NCBI GenBank assembly: GCA_018340375.1
Contig: JAFFJZ010000002.1
Span: 51,356,001 to 51,420,000, forward strand
DNA: 64,000 nt
Direction: 5' to 3'
Source of the DNA: Gonatopus flavifemur
Taxonomy: Eukaryota; Arthropoda; Insecta; Hymenoptera; Dryinidae
A model generated the notes under the pieces. The model saw nothing but the letters and a program-made list of their open reading frames with translations, did not search any database and was not told where the DNA came from. Positions 10,151 through 22,700 of this stretch are shown one piece after another. The translations under genes were made by a program, and so were the position numbers. Within the stretch, counting starts at the first letter, position 1, and each line of letters starts with the position of its first letter.

Positions 10151-13100
10151 CAATGATGAACGTTGAAAGAATTCAAAGTGAAGAACATTGAAGTAAAATT
10201 TCACTTGAGAAACACTTGAAATAATTTTGTGTTTATCTCGATGTGTGTCAATGTGCTGCTCGCGACCAGGATGAATCATCCCGAGTGTGACGTTACGTGA
10301 TATTAAGCAAAAAAGTGTTATCCAAGATCTACTCGAAATGATCTTATGTGAAAAACTGGACAGCATGGATTAAGAATACACGGTGGCTTTTTTTCAATTC
10401 AATCCCATTCAATCGAGATAGCAATTCTCTATCGTATGTTGTGTGTGTGCGTGTGTGAAGTGTACATTTTTTCGTAGAAATTTAATATTTCGATTAGTAA
10501 GGACCACGGTGTTGGCAAATACACAATGATCGATTGTGATTCAATGATGGTGCTTTCGTGAAACAACGATCCTATTATTTCTTGCCGGGAATCGTCTCGC
10601 ATATCATCTTCTATCCTCGAACCTTCCCCGGCCCTGTGAACTTTCTCCGTAAAATAAAATGTGTAGCACGTGTTCTTTATTCAAACTGGCAACGTAATGT
10701 GTTGTGTGTGGATGTGACTATTCTTCGTGTGGTAATAAAATCGGATCGACACGAGGTAATTTGAAAATCATTCGAAACAAAGAAAAAAAAAGAAATCTGT
10801 TGTCTGAATTTTTGATTCACCACTTTCGAAAGTGGTTGGTAATTCGATTCTTGTTTTCGACAGGAAGAGGGAAGAAGAGAGAGAATTGGATATGGGAGGG
10901 AGTTCACAGATTGATACAGTACAATTGTTCGAACCACAAAAACATATTAACTTCGGGTCGTATTTAAATCGTCAAGTACCGCCGTCATTCGTGTGATTGG
11001 TGTTTAATTCAGATTTAATCGATCGTTCTATTATTCATTGACGATTGTCAATGAATGGATAATTCAACATTGTGTGGGCATATGTATGTACGATACGTAT
11101 GTATCTATCGTTGTGGGAGAGTTTATGTATATGCGGACATACACCTCGCCTCATGTTTTTGTTAACAAATACAATTCATGTCTCTTTCTGCTTTGTATAT
11201 TTTTTTATTTTCAATCCTTTTCCTCGATCCTCGTTCCTCTATGTCCTTGTGATTATGTGTTATGATTATAATTATTATTATTATTATCATTACTTGATTT
11301 GTATTTTAATTTACGTTTGATTTGATTTAATATTTCTCGTGCCGTCGCAAATTCAACGATGCTGTTGGAATACGTTACGTTTCAACAAGTAAGAAACAGG
11401 ATACGGGACGATTTTGTTTAGTAGTAATAGCTTTTTTCAGTCAGACGTCGAGCGAAGGGTGATAATCGTGGGAAATATGAAAATTTTCATGTGGTGTGGA
11501 AATGAAATAATTCAGTGATAAAAGTCAATCGCGGTCAGACGTACAGAGAATTATGATAATCGTCAAGAGAGAAAGTTGCGATACATGTATTTTACGAGGG
11601 TGAATTGAACATGAATTTTATTAATGTGTAATTTATTTGCAAGATAGTATATATTGGTCATGAAATTCGTATCGAGTTCGCAGTATCGTTCCGATGGAAC
11701 GAGAGCTCAATGTGAAGGGGAAATTAATTCTTCAATGAAATAATGATAAAATTATTATTCAAAATAAATGCGTACATGGTTGTGAAAGAATTCATTTCAC
11801 CAATAATTCAAACAAGCACATTGTGGATTTATTAATTTCATTATCTCAATTATCACGTTCGGTGGATTTGTGTTGTGTTTGTTGATAATGAAAACGAAAT
11901 ACTATAGGGAAGTCAAAGGTCAGTGAAATCATCGATGATTAGTGGATGGGTTGTTCATTGACGGTACTCTTCTCTAAAATAAATAAAATTTTGTGGGTCC
12001 AAAATTTGGTAACGTTCTCACAAAATTTACGAATTCATATTTATTGTTTCCCTTATTTTGTGTGTGCAAGTTTTCAGATCAATGAATAATAGCCCAGATA
12101 GAAAAATTTCTCAATAATGGTATCATAATAGTGACACGCATGTGAAGAAATGTTCGCATCATGTTCTCAAGGTGTTTCCGCATATTTTTATTGATGACGA
12201 ACCGGGATAATGACACCATATTGAACACATTATCTTCACATTCTATGCGTTATCGCAGGCTGAGCGAACTTCACGATAGTACATTTACGACGCGTTATTT
12301 TACAAAATATTCAGAGCATGTTTTTCTATCTGGGTTGTTAAATACAATTCTCCACTTTTCACTGATCGAAGGACATTTTTTCGATTATACTTTTCATAAG
12401 TGATTATACGTCTATTGAATTCGACTTTATAATATATTTCAAATGTGCACTCATCGTTTCATTCAATTCGAATTCGTATCTCTTAACTTAGTTTCCGATT
12501 ATTCCAAACAATATGAATAATCTAAAAAAAGATTCTTGTGATTTTGACCACGTTATATCACTACACAAACCCGAGATCTAAAAGTAGAAAATTTATGATT
12601 GAGCGTCGATGAGAAATAATCGGATCTCAAGATGAGAAGTCTGAAGTTGGTGCTGCAAAGTGATTGTTATGTAATCTTCAATATTTCCTCCATCAGAAGA
12701 GTGAATGGAGAATGTGTACCGTTGAAAAATTCTGTTCATTATTTCTCAATGAATCAAGAAGAATATCCCCGGATTATCTGAAAAATTCAGTGCTGGTTCA
12801 AGAAATCAAGAATGTCAAGAATTATTTCAATTTCATGTGATACATTTGAATTTTGGAAAGTGCATCACTGTGATTGATTCCGATATCGGTTCGACGATAC
12901 GGAAGAATGGAATTATCCAATTCAAGAAATAATAGTCATTGCTCAAGAAAACTTGAGAAATCTGTGAAAAAACAAAAATTGCTGAACAATTTTTCAGGAA
13001 AGTTTCTGCCAACGAGATCAGGATTGATTTTGACAGATGATGGGAAGAAAATTCAACTTAGTGGTGAATCGGAATCAACTAATTATTACAGAAAATTACG

Positions 13101-13534
13101 GTTTTTTTATACGATAATTTTGAATTCAGTTGATGAAATTTGATGTTCATTCGCAACTTTTTTCAGTGTACACGAATTAAAGAATTATTGAATACCAGTT
13201 TTTTTATCACTTGAATTGATGAAAGAAACAAGATCAATCATCACTCAATAAAGTCCAGCGATTCATTTTCACATTCCAAATGTATAATTCAAATTGATCA
13301 AACTTTTTCTATAGATGAACATGATTTACTAGCAATATTGCAGATCATTATTGATAGAATAAGAAACATCTATATTCAAAACTAAATTCGAAAACCAGAC
13401 CATCCAACCATCACGCATTTTAGAAAATTATATAAACTTTCAAGCTCGCGCTGTGAAGCGAAATGAAAAACAAGAATTTTTGGTTTTCTAGTGTTTTTTT
13501 TTAGGATTCATTTTTTCATTTCTCGTGTGTTTAT
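10151..13534 (+). other. Intron 1: AT-rich, no exon supported
   Basis: This is AT-rich with a T-rich/ATT microsatellite patch at 11262-11290 and TCAAGAATT-like word repeats at about 12770-12830. A somewhat protein-like frame over 12874-13143 (residues such as NFSGKFLPTRSGLILTDDG) begins at a non-ATG codon and lacks matching splice sites, so I do not call it. Confidence 0.4.
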
Positions 13535-13846
13535 TTGCAATTCCTCAACATCCATCTACAAACAAAATATCCCGTTCAAAAAAATCGAAGACATCATATG
13601 GAAAAAAATTTTCAGCTGCATTTTAAGATCAACGGAACAATAATTATTGTCTTAACAACGCGAGCCGACGTTTCTCCCGAGGAAACTAAGAATTTTGCAA
13701 TTGCAGCGGATGATTTAACGTATGATCAACGAGTTTCAAGAATTTCTGAACAGATATTCGACGAAATAGAAATCGTGGATGACCATCCACGTAGTACAAA
13801 TATTCTTGCAGAAAAAGATGTCCTAAAGATATCTGGCAGGTTTTGA
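13535..13846 (+). other. Orphan protein-like open frame, possible cryptic exon or relic
   Basis: The open frame of 103 codons begins at TTG; the first in-frame ATG is near 13598. Its second half has a balanced, protein-like composition (for example RADVSPEETKNFAIAADD, then RISEQIFDEIEIVDDHPR). A TTTTCAG acceptor-like site at 13609-13615 and a weak CAG|GTTTTG donor at 13839/13840 would bound a 224-nt exon, entered in phase 0 with 74 codons plus 2 nt. I recognise no family or motif. It could be an alternative exon, a decayed coding fragment or chance. The donor is poor, which lowers my confidence. Confidence 0.2.
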
Positions 13847-16747
13847 ATCAAAATTTTATGTGAAAAATCAAGAACAATTTGAGATCTGTATTGAAAATTC
13901 TACTCATGGTGTTGCATCAGACATAATTTGAATGTCTATCACATATTTCTCGACACTCTTTTCATAGAATATCTTTTGGGAATCCTTGTGCTACGTGGAT
14001 ATAAATTAATTGAAAAATTCATCGCAGTGATCGCGGTATAGAGATTCAGAGAAGCATACAATTCATTTTTGACGTTTCAAAGTGTCAAACTGCATATAGA
14101 AGGAATCGGAAAAGGCGAAGAAGATCGGATTCAAACATTTCATGTTCAATTTTTGAGAATAAAATATTTCCTTTCCTACAGATCATTTCCGTTTCACATG
14201 CAATGTTTCGCATTTTTTCTTCTCTAGGTTGTTGACAGGTCTGTCAGAATTAATATCCGATCTTCCCAATACTAATAATATCCGCTTTTTGTAATATTTC
14301 TTCTGAGGATTTTCATTGGAAACATCGCACGCACCAGAAATGAACCATGTTCGAAACGTCACATTCAATGGAATTTAGCAACAATTTCTCGAAATATATC
14401 AATTCCATGTTACATTGAAGCGGAAACGTTCTCCTAATAGTGAAGAGTGACAGTGATAAATCACGTCTTCCGAGGTTTGGAATACTTTCATCTTACGATA
14501 AGATTTCAAGAAGCAGGAATTTTGTGTAAAAAATATTCGAATCGAATTCACATTTTTTGACTCAATTTTAATTGAAAAAAGTTTCGATTCGGAAGGAATG
14601 GAAATTAATTTTGTTCCCAAAAATACATAGCAATCCAACATTGGAAGTTTATTTGAAATTTAATACAGGAAAGGGCTTTAGATCACCGATTCAATTCCAA
14701 CACTGCCAATGAGGAAAACATCATAGTGAAAAGTAAAACTTACTAGCCCTGTTTGAGCTGGAAGTCAGCACCGAAAACAAATGCCGACACAATGGAAAAG
14801 ACTGAATTTCAGTCAAGTTTTCAAGTAAGATGCACCACATTCAGTCTGACTTCTTACAGTGATTTTGTCATCATATATACGCATATATGTGTGGATATTT
14901 TGAAATTATTGATCTTTTTCTTCATTGAAACTTGTAATTGTTTTTCCTTATCAGATGATTTCTCCCCACGATCTCTTTATTCGCAATCAAAATAAATTAT
15001 CACCAGAAAAAAGAGAATTGCTCTGTACGGAGGAGGAAAACAGATGAAATATAATTTCAATCAATTTTTTCAAAACATTGTGAGACACTTGAAGTGATTT
15101 TAAAAAAACATCGATACGAACTTTAACTCGTCACAAAGAAACGTGCAAATTAATGTTCGATGTATTGAAGAGTAATTCACTGTGCAATACCTTTTGAGGA
15201 TCGTGTGGAATTATTCACGTGGAAAGCTCTCTATAAAATCGATTTCTTTTTCAAACACTTTTTCTCGGCAGTAGAAAATTCTCCTGAAAAATCCGCTTCG
15301 ATAGATTTGAAAATTTGTATATAACATAAATTTGAGGGTCGTGAATATTGATCAGACAGTTAATATTATATCATTCAAGTGAAAGACTGTGGATCGAGAA
15401 GCGTGAGCATCGGCAATGTATTTCCGCGAATGTTTGATTAAAAATTTTCTAGTACGTGTACGGATTTATTAGCTCAGGCAAACAGACAAAGTGGTGTACG
15501 CGATATCCTTGGAAACTTCAGGACAACGTCATCGTGCGATACAGATGGAAAGTGAAATTCGCATTACCAGGAGATTCCTGTGATTTCATTACAAAGCCCA
15601 AATATCCTTGAGTCTCGAGGGAAAACTTTAACTACGGGTGTCTACATGTCGCGATGCAAATTGATTTTGTGGAAAATTAATTAAGAACCGAAACATGCGA
15701 TGGTTCAAGACTCGAAACAATCAAAGTTAGAAAGAGATTTCTGGGAGTTTTAATCTCTCAAAGAATTTCATGCTTCGCCCGTAGTTCGTTCGTTCTGCTT
15801 ATTTACGGGGAAATCTATCCGTCCGTTTCTCCAAATATGATTTCAAGTACAATTGTACAAAATATGCGATCAATTCTCCCATCATATTGATAGAATTTTG
15901 ATAATCAATAATACACCGTATCGTAACGATGTGATACAATTTAAATCGTGAGATTCTCAATGTTTACACAAGTGTGGGAAATTTGGTAATTGATAACTGA
16001 AAATATTCGTACTATGCTTTTAGAATGAAGGTAAATCCTATGTAGTTGGTTTGGAATCGATAATCTCTCGGAGAAAAAGTAAATAGTAGAAAATGGACGT
16101 GAATGATAATATCAATTCGTGTTTGGCATCGTATATTAAAATCACGAACGCAGATACTGAATCAGACAGATGTTGATAACGAAGTACATCAGCTGGGAAC
16201 AATTGACAGCTGCCCTTGTTTAACTGTCACACACATTGTCACAAATCAAAATCCCTGGTAAGGATTTGATATGTAGCATAGAACAACGAAATGGCTAATC
16301 GAAGGCTTAAACTAAAATTCAATGAATTACGAGGGCCTAGTCATCAATGCGCTGAACATATTTGTGAATTTAGAAAGGAAGTAACGAATGTCAATAAGTT
16401 TTAATATTCAAATGAACTCGAGTTGCCTGTTTTTACACCAAACTGACAGTTCTTGTATTATTTGTTCAAAAAAAAATTTTGAAGTTATTGGCAGGGCTAG
16501 TGGAAACTATTCTCGAATTAACTACTGGTGTATCCTGACACGCGAGCGTCACAAGCGTTACACAAAGAAAAATCATGTTGGTGATATTTGGACAGCTCAA
16601 AATTAGTTGTGGTGGTTATTTTTTAGCTGCGACAACACAAACGGTATCGCTACGGTAGCTAAAATTAAGCCGCTGCAGTAATATTATTGGCTATCCAAAT
16701 ATCTAAGAAAGATTCTTTTAGTGAATACGCGAACGATTTTGTTGGAA
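13847..16747 (+). other. Intron 1: AT-rich, nothing recognised
   Basis: There are short chance frames on both strands and no bounded exon. TGTCA/TGACA words recur at 16195-16245, and TAGC/GCTGC words at 16617-16684, but neither patch has definable ends. Confidence 0.4.
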
Positions 16748-16755
16748 TCTCTAAC

Positions 16756-16884
16756 CAGGGATGGGCATTTTTGAACTCCGGGAGTTCTTTTAGTGGGGAA
16801 TACTTTTTTTGACCTCATATTTTACTTTCAAGACATATTGTACGCAAAAAAGGTCTTCTCAGAGTATAAAAATGCCCATCCCTG
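16756..16884. mobile_element. 129-bp hAT-type MITE with perfect 17-bp TIRs
   Basis: CAGGGATGGGCATTTTT at 16756-16772 is the exact reverse complement of 16868-16884. The CAGGGATGGGCA end is typical of hAT-superfamily termini. Flanking 8-mers are TCTCTAAC (16748-16755) and TCTCAAAC (16885-16892), an 8-bp target-site duplication with one mismatch, as hAT transposases produce. The element is far too short to encode a transposase, so it is a non-autonomous MITE. Perfect TIRs suggest relatively recent insertion. Confidence 0.9.
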
Positions 16885-16995
16885 TCTCAAACAATTTTTG
16901 TCTTCTGAGTAACAGTCTTCCGGAAGTCACGAACATTGTTTGTGAATTGACAGAAAAGTTTTTCTTCACACTTTTCCTTTTAGGGATTTACAAAT

Positions 16996-17011
16996 ATTTT
17001 TCACAGTGTAG
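16996..17011. repeat. Outward-facing CACTGTG element end
   Basis: ATTTTTCACAGTGTAG is the exact reverse complement of CTACACTGTGAAAAAT at 17472-17487. The pair faces outward relative to the region between them, so they are more likely two separate element ends in a nested insertion cluster than the TIRs of one element. The family is the CACTG-ended type annotated at 17275-17725. Confidence 0.5.
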
Positions 17012-17274
17012 GCGCCTGGTGAATTATTTTTTTCAAAGTACAGTGTTTGTGAAAATGTGTACGAATCGTGTTTTCCAAACATAATATTACATTTTGATAA
17101 TACAATTTGCAAATGTCAGGCAGTTTTTTTCCTCGCTTAGACAACGGCTTTTGTCAGAAGTGAGGGAAAAATCCACCAAATCATGGCGCAACTTTACTGT
17201 TATCATACTCCGCAAGAAAATTCCATAATTATATTTTTGAAAGTGTTTATTAATGTCATAAAACTACATTTCTA

Positions 17275-17725
17275 CACTGTAAAAAAGTGCTTCCCAAATT
17301 CGATCAATTCGCTTAAAACAATTCCTATATGAATTTTGTATCAATTTCCAAAATTTTTCCTCACTTTTCATTTGAAATTGTATGGCATTTTAAAGAGAAT
17401 TATGGTTTTTTTTGCACTTTCATATGGATTTTCATGAGTTTTCATATTCATATTGTACAAGAGATTTCAGACTACACTGTGAAAAATAATTGTGAAGGTT
17501 TACTCCAAAAAAAGTGGCAGCAAAGCTCCTACATGAATGTGAAGTTTTTCACCATAATTTGTTGGATTTCTTCATTTGTAACTAATTCAACACCCATAAA
17601 ATATAATAAGTCCTCAAAGTGGTGAAAAAATCCTTCATTTTTTTATGGAAAAACAATTCCCCCACGATTAGGGGACGAAATCTACCAATAGTTTGCAGAA
17701 AAACTTCCCATATTTTCTTACAGTG
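17275..17725. mobile_element. CACTG-ended TIR element (451 bp) with TA duplication
   Basis: CACTGTAAAAAAG at the left end matches the reverse complement of the right end (CACTGTAAGAAAATA) with one mismatch over the first 12 bp. The dinucleotide TA flanks both ends (17273-17274 and 17726-17727). The interior is AT-rich and non-coding and contains a second CACTGTGAAAAAT end at 17475, so insertions are probably nested. CACTA/CACTG-type ends with 2-3 bp duplications recall the CMC/EnSpm superfamily; that assignment is inference. Confidence 0.55.
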
Positions 17726-20700
17726 TACTTTTCACTGTGTAAACGAATCAAACGACAGGTCCCTTCCTTTCAGATGCCTTGAGAGTGAATTCTCCCTTCA
17801 ACAAAGTGGAATTTCATTATTCAGGCCTTCAAAAGGGCTTCGTACTTGCATTTCATTGAAATTTGTACAATTTTGAATTTTTAGAACATGTGAAGCAAAC
17901 TGTGATCATTGCATGCATTCAGTTATATAACTTTACATAACAAATTGTACAATTACAAGCAGTCTTAGATGTTCAATCTTTCATTAAATATTCCATTTTA
18001 TCAATTCTCAATAATAACTCGATCACAAAAAACTTGATGTCAAAAACCTTTAACGTTATTTGAATCTGAGTTCAAATCCGAACATAATTCACTATTCATT
18101 CTTACTCAGACGTTCTGAAAAATACTCGTGAACTTTGTGAATAATTCAACATTTCGGAAGCGGTATAGTTTTTGGAAGAAGTAAAATTCTCTAATTTTGA
18201 TGCAAAAAAAATAATTTCTCTACGATTTTCCAAAGTTTAAATCTTTTACTAAAATGAATTCATAATCTAGTATTAGAGAATCTGAAAAAATGAACATTTC
18301 TAGGCCTTCAGAGTGAAAGGTAAACAACACATTTCATTTGAAAATAACAATTTTACGATGAAAGCAGTGTTCGGAAATGACGTATGTACTATTTCGAGTT
18401 CAAATTTCATTGATGTTATAGCAAAAACGCCTTCCCGAAACAAAACATCCAAATAACACTATAATGCCAAGAGCAATCGATGAATATGTACGGACTATTT
18501 GACCACTCCAAAGCTGTTTGCAAGCATCTTTGAGTCATTCTGAATCCAAGGAAAACTATCATTCACCATATGGAGTAGATACACGGTGGAAAATTTCTTT
18601 AGAAAATTCAGAGGATGTGACTGTAATCATTTTTAATAACCACTTCTCTGTAAATTGTCAGATGAAGTTTCATTGAATCTTAAGCAACTTCGATAATTTA
18701 CGGAACGTGTCTTGAAAATTCAGTCAAGTTTGTTAAAATTCACCAAATTTTTTTTGGAAGTTGAAAAAAAGTGACTGAAAAAATTATTACATTTTGTTAC
18801 ATTTTTCGAATGTTCAGGAGAAATTTTATCACAGCGGGAATAGGATTCTCGCCAAAATGCTCCAAAGTTCGGAATACTTTGCTGTGTACAGTGAATTTGG
18901 GATAACAATCATTCAGATCTTATAGTCTGCTATGATGTTGAGTGACGGTATGTACGTTCTATTTGACTTCAAATCTTCATTCGTTCCAAGAAACTTCTCC
19001 TAATAATAATTCAAAATATCAAATTTTTGTGATGTTCCATCATTCCAAAGGATATCCAAGATATCCTCTTCGTATTCATCTTGATTAGATAAAAGATTCT
19101 TTCGGAAAAAAAGAAGAAAAGATTCATAATTGCCGAATGAACAAATAATATAGTAACGATTGATCAACGTTGATGAAAGTCCGTCGCTGGATCTTCAGAA
19201 CCCCAAGAGTTCGGTGAAATAGTTCTTGTCGTGGACAAGTCCGGCGAAACGGTTCACCTCTTTCCTGTGAGATGGCGGTGTCGTCGTTCACAAACTTTTG
19301 ATACCAGTCTCCGCAGCATTCAACTCTTTCCGAGGGGATGATAGGAACCCCTTCTCTATATCCCTCTCCAATACGAATCGCTGTTTTGTGCTTGAACTTT
19401 CAAAACCGTTTGGAATTATTTTTCAATTAAACAAAAGCGTTGTTGGATTTTTATCTCGAATAGCAAAAATTTCAATTCATAGATATGAAATTACTTGAAA
19501 AGTTAAATTCATAATGAATCTTTATTGAAATCTAAATCATTTTCACTTCTCCCCATCATCATCAACTATTTTTGATTTTATGGTGAGGTATTTAGTTTCG
19601 AATATAATTTCTAAATTATGATAATAATAACGCGCGATGAATCTTCTTATGAGACGTTACGGATTTCCATGCATTAAGACAAGCGTTGATCATGCCACAA
19701 GAGATTGGGCTCGACGATTCAACACCTCCAGGAAACTTTGGTCTCCTTGCATAAGTGTAGGGACTGACGACGACACTGCTTAAGACGTATCATAGAGTTG
19801 AATCGTCGAAAACTTGACAAATTCCAACAGTCGACTCCACTTGAGAATATTTATATGCAAATAGTTATCCTAGAAACTCTGGGAAATGTTGGTCACGATC
19901 TGAGTGGGGTTTGAAGATAATTCGTATATCAGATGAACTGTGACGTTCTCAAATCAAATAAATGTTTCCATTGCAACTCTATCCGGTAGATCAAAAACCT
20001 ATGTATAAATTTATATATAAAAATTATACTGAATCCTGTCTTGAAGAATAGAATTTATACACAATTTTTGTACAAAGTATACATGAAATCTATATAAATT
20101 CGAAACAACCATTTTTTCATTATATAATTCACACACTACTAGAGATATATAGAAATTCAAATGTGAATCAAACGATTTATCACACAGAACTCAATTGCGT
20201 ATAAACATTGAGGGTGTATTACGAACTTTAGAACCGAAGACTCCACGGCCAAGAAAAAAGTCGTAATTTTGATGTTGAAGTTCCTTAGTTTGGGAGAAAA
20301 TGAAAACGAGGTAATAAAAGGAAAAAAAACGAATGCAAAAGTAGAGGAAACGTACTCACCCCATTGTTTTTTCTTTGTTTGTTTTTCATTCTTTTTCCTA
20401 CCTTCAGGCTCGACCGCGTGCTGTACAAATTCCTCACAACCCTCGTTCAACGAGAAGAAATTCTTCGAGGTGATGAAAAATCTTTACCCATCGAAACAAA
20501 CGTACCAGAATCCCAGGGTCGTCATAGCGCATTTGCATACTCGTTTTAGTACGAATTATGAGCGGGAAAAGAAATCAAATGCACAGGGTGTTGATATTTT
20601 CCTTATCAACGATCAATTTCATGCAAATTTCTTTGCTCGCGTAGAGGGATTCTCGTTATCCATGATCAGTTGTGAACTTCTCAAAGTTCACTTTACATAC

Positions 20701-22634
20701 GTTCTATATGTAATGAGTAGTCAGAGTGTATCGAGGATGATGCATTAATATTTCGAACGATGCATGCTCTCTTGTGTTCTTTTAACCCTTCTCTCTCTTT
20801 TTCTCTCCCTACATTTGAAGTTCACGTCGCACTTCAGTTACACGAAAACAAAGGTTCAAAATGGTACTATTTGGGTCAATGCCACACCATTGAACGCGTC
20901 GACCTTTTCGAGTACCAAACGAATATTGAAACTGCAACTGGGAGTGCAACACGCAAACTTTTGCATAATGAGCTGACGCTCCTCGGCTGTACCCACGTAC
21001 GCATATACACATGGGCGGACATATTCGTATGTGTTGATGATGCATTCAATATCTACCACAACACAAATATATATTTGAATACGCGCACTCTTCTCTGTAT
21101 GTTACCTCACACGTATGAAATCGCGTGCACATAGCGTTGAATATTTTGATTTGATTACGTTAATTAAATTCTACTCAGTCGAACAATGACCTTTGAAGTT
21201 AAACATCACTTGTCTCATTTATATTTTATATATACATATATATATAAACGCATATTTATTCGTGTGTAGGACGTTAATTGCAGTAGTCCAGCACATGTGC
21301 TGTAATTGATCATTTCTTTTGATTTTCATGTAAATTGTATCATTCGATCATAAAGCGAGGGTTCAATATTTGTTCCGATCTTTATGATTGAATTCTTAGA
21401 ATTCTTAGAGAGAGGTCTAAGTCTCCCTTAGATTGAGCAGAATTGAGTCTCTTATCGTCTATTTCCATTGAACAATTCTCCTCTCGCATGAGGGAACGAT
21501 GAGAATAATATTCGAACAAAACGAATTTCAAAGAATTCCGATTTTTTTCAACAAAATCCAACATGACGGGACGACGGGATGAATAAATATCGACTAAGTC
21601 TACCACAGGGCGTCAGAGTCGGTGAATAGATTATCTGTATTCACGAGAAATCCAAACGAAATTGCATCACCGAGCAAGACGGGGAGAAATGATTCCAGAC
21701 ATTTTGTTATAAGATCATCACGTTGGGATTGTTTATCAATGCTCATCGTATGACAAACAAAAAAAATACGGAATAAAAAACACATATTCGCACAGTGCAG
21801 TCGTCGGAATCATTCAGAGTATTCACAATGTCACCATTCACTTTATATGAACGTAGATTGTGTTGATACACATTGCTCATTATTTCCACATATGAAAGGG
21901 GTATACGTATATAAGGAGCCGGGGTAAATGGTACCACACACGAGTTATGCGGAGTGGGAGGATGGGAGTCGACGTAAGGGGATGGAATCAGATTATAACG
22001 GAGAAGGACACGAGTCGGAGAATGCATATACTACTAATTAAGGGTGACGACATTGTTTCCACACGTTTCATGCGAAGACATGATGCTAATTACATCTCGA
22101 AGATGAAGTCTTCTTTTCTTTTCTTCCGTTTTTCTTCTTTCATTAAAACCATTCTGCCCACGGACTTCGAGATGAATGAATTGCGTGGATCCTCGCGCTC
22201 GCTTTCTTTTATCAAAGTTATGAAAAGACCTAGAGAGGTCTTCTGTTCCTCGTATCAAGGTCCTCCCTCTTTCTATCTTCCCCTCTCAAACGCGAGTGAA
22301 CTCGATTTTCTCTCCAAGTACATATGCAACCATCCAACGCGTGTGTGCATGTCATCCACGTAATGGATTTGTACACCCGTCTAATCTCCGTGTTACTGCA
22401 ATTCAATAGAGATACAATATAACCGATGATCGGATATCAAAGGATACCCCAAGAATCCTTGTCTCGATATTCAGTCACGCGGCCTGTCAAATGGATGAAT
22501 TTTAATAACAAATGTTATTGTCTAATGAGAAGGAGATGGCGTATACCAGCTCTTCGAAGCTCGTTAATGAACTAGAATTTATCAATGTATACATCTATCG
22601 TGTACATAACAACACATTCTGATTTTGATTGCAG
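17726..22634 (+). other. Intron 1, distal part: mostly AT-rich, no exon called
   Basis: There are no supported exons. Two GC-richer islets occur. In one (about 19170-19370) the minus strand stays open across the islet with Cys/Arg-rich, unrecognised residues. In the other (about 19640-19800) an ATG-started 44-codon frame (19649-19783) includes residues such as ARRFNTSRKLWSP. Both are too short and isolated to call. AT-rich TATAAATT words recur at 20000-20150, a TA-rich run lies at 21225-21255, and 20750-21150 and 21900-22380 are mildly CpG-richer. Confidence 0.35.
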
Positions 22635-22694
22635 ATTGATCAATGACGACACCCTAGCGGAAGATTGGCTCGTGCAAGACAGGACTCAACAAAG
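22635..22694 (+). CDS. 60-bp internal coding exon of a large gene (partial)
   Basis: The acceptor is a pyrimidine-containing tract with candidate branch-point sequence (TTCTGATTTTGATTGCAG|ATTG), and the donor is AAAG|GTGAGT, both strong. Of three frames only one is open: after one leading nucleotide it reads LINDDTLAEDWLVQDRTQQ, and the last two nucleotides (AG) start an Arg/Ser codon. Entry and exit are both phase 2 and the length is a multiple of three, so it could be skipped as a cassette without a frameshift. Local composition is GC-richer than the surrounding intron. I do not recognise the protein. If exon 1 splices directly here no ATG precedes this frame, so either another exon carries the start or this exon is also untranslated, in which case its ATG would give a 4-codon uORF. 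Confidence 0.6.
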
Positions 22695-22700
22695 GTGAGT
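22695..22700 (+). other. 5' splice site GTGAGT of the internal exon
   Basis: AAAG|GTGAGT is a strong donor, the same hexamer as that of exon 1. It confirms the + strand for this gene and opens a second intron with no supported acceptor in the remaining 41 kb. Confidence 0.65.

Noticed and set aside
19170..19800. Two GC-richer islets with short open frames (for example ARRFNTSRKLWSP)
   Set aside because: Too short and isolated; no acceptor/donor pair and no family I can name.
20269..20748. 159-codon + strand frame
   Set aside because: Poly-Phe/Lys tracts from low-complexity DNA, no recognisable domain and no bounding splice sites.
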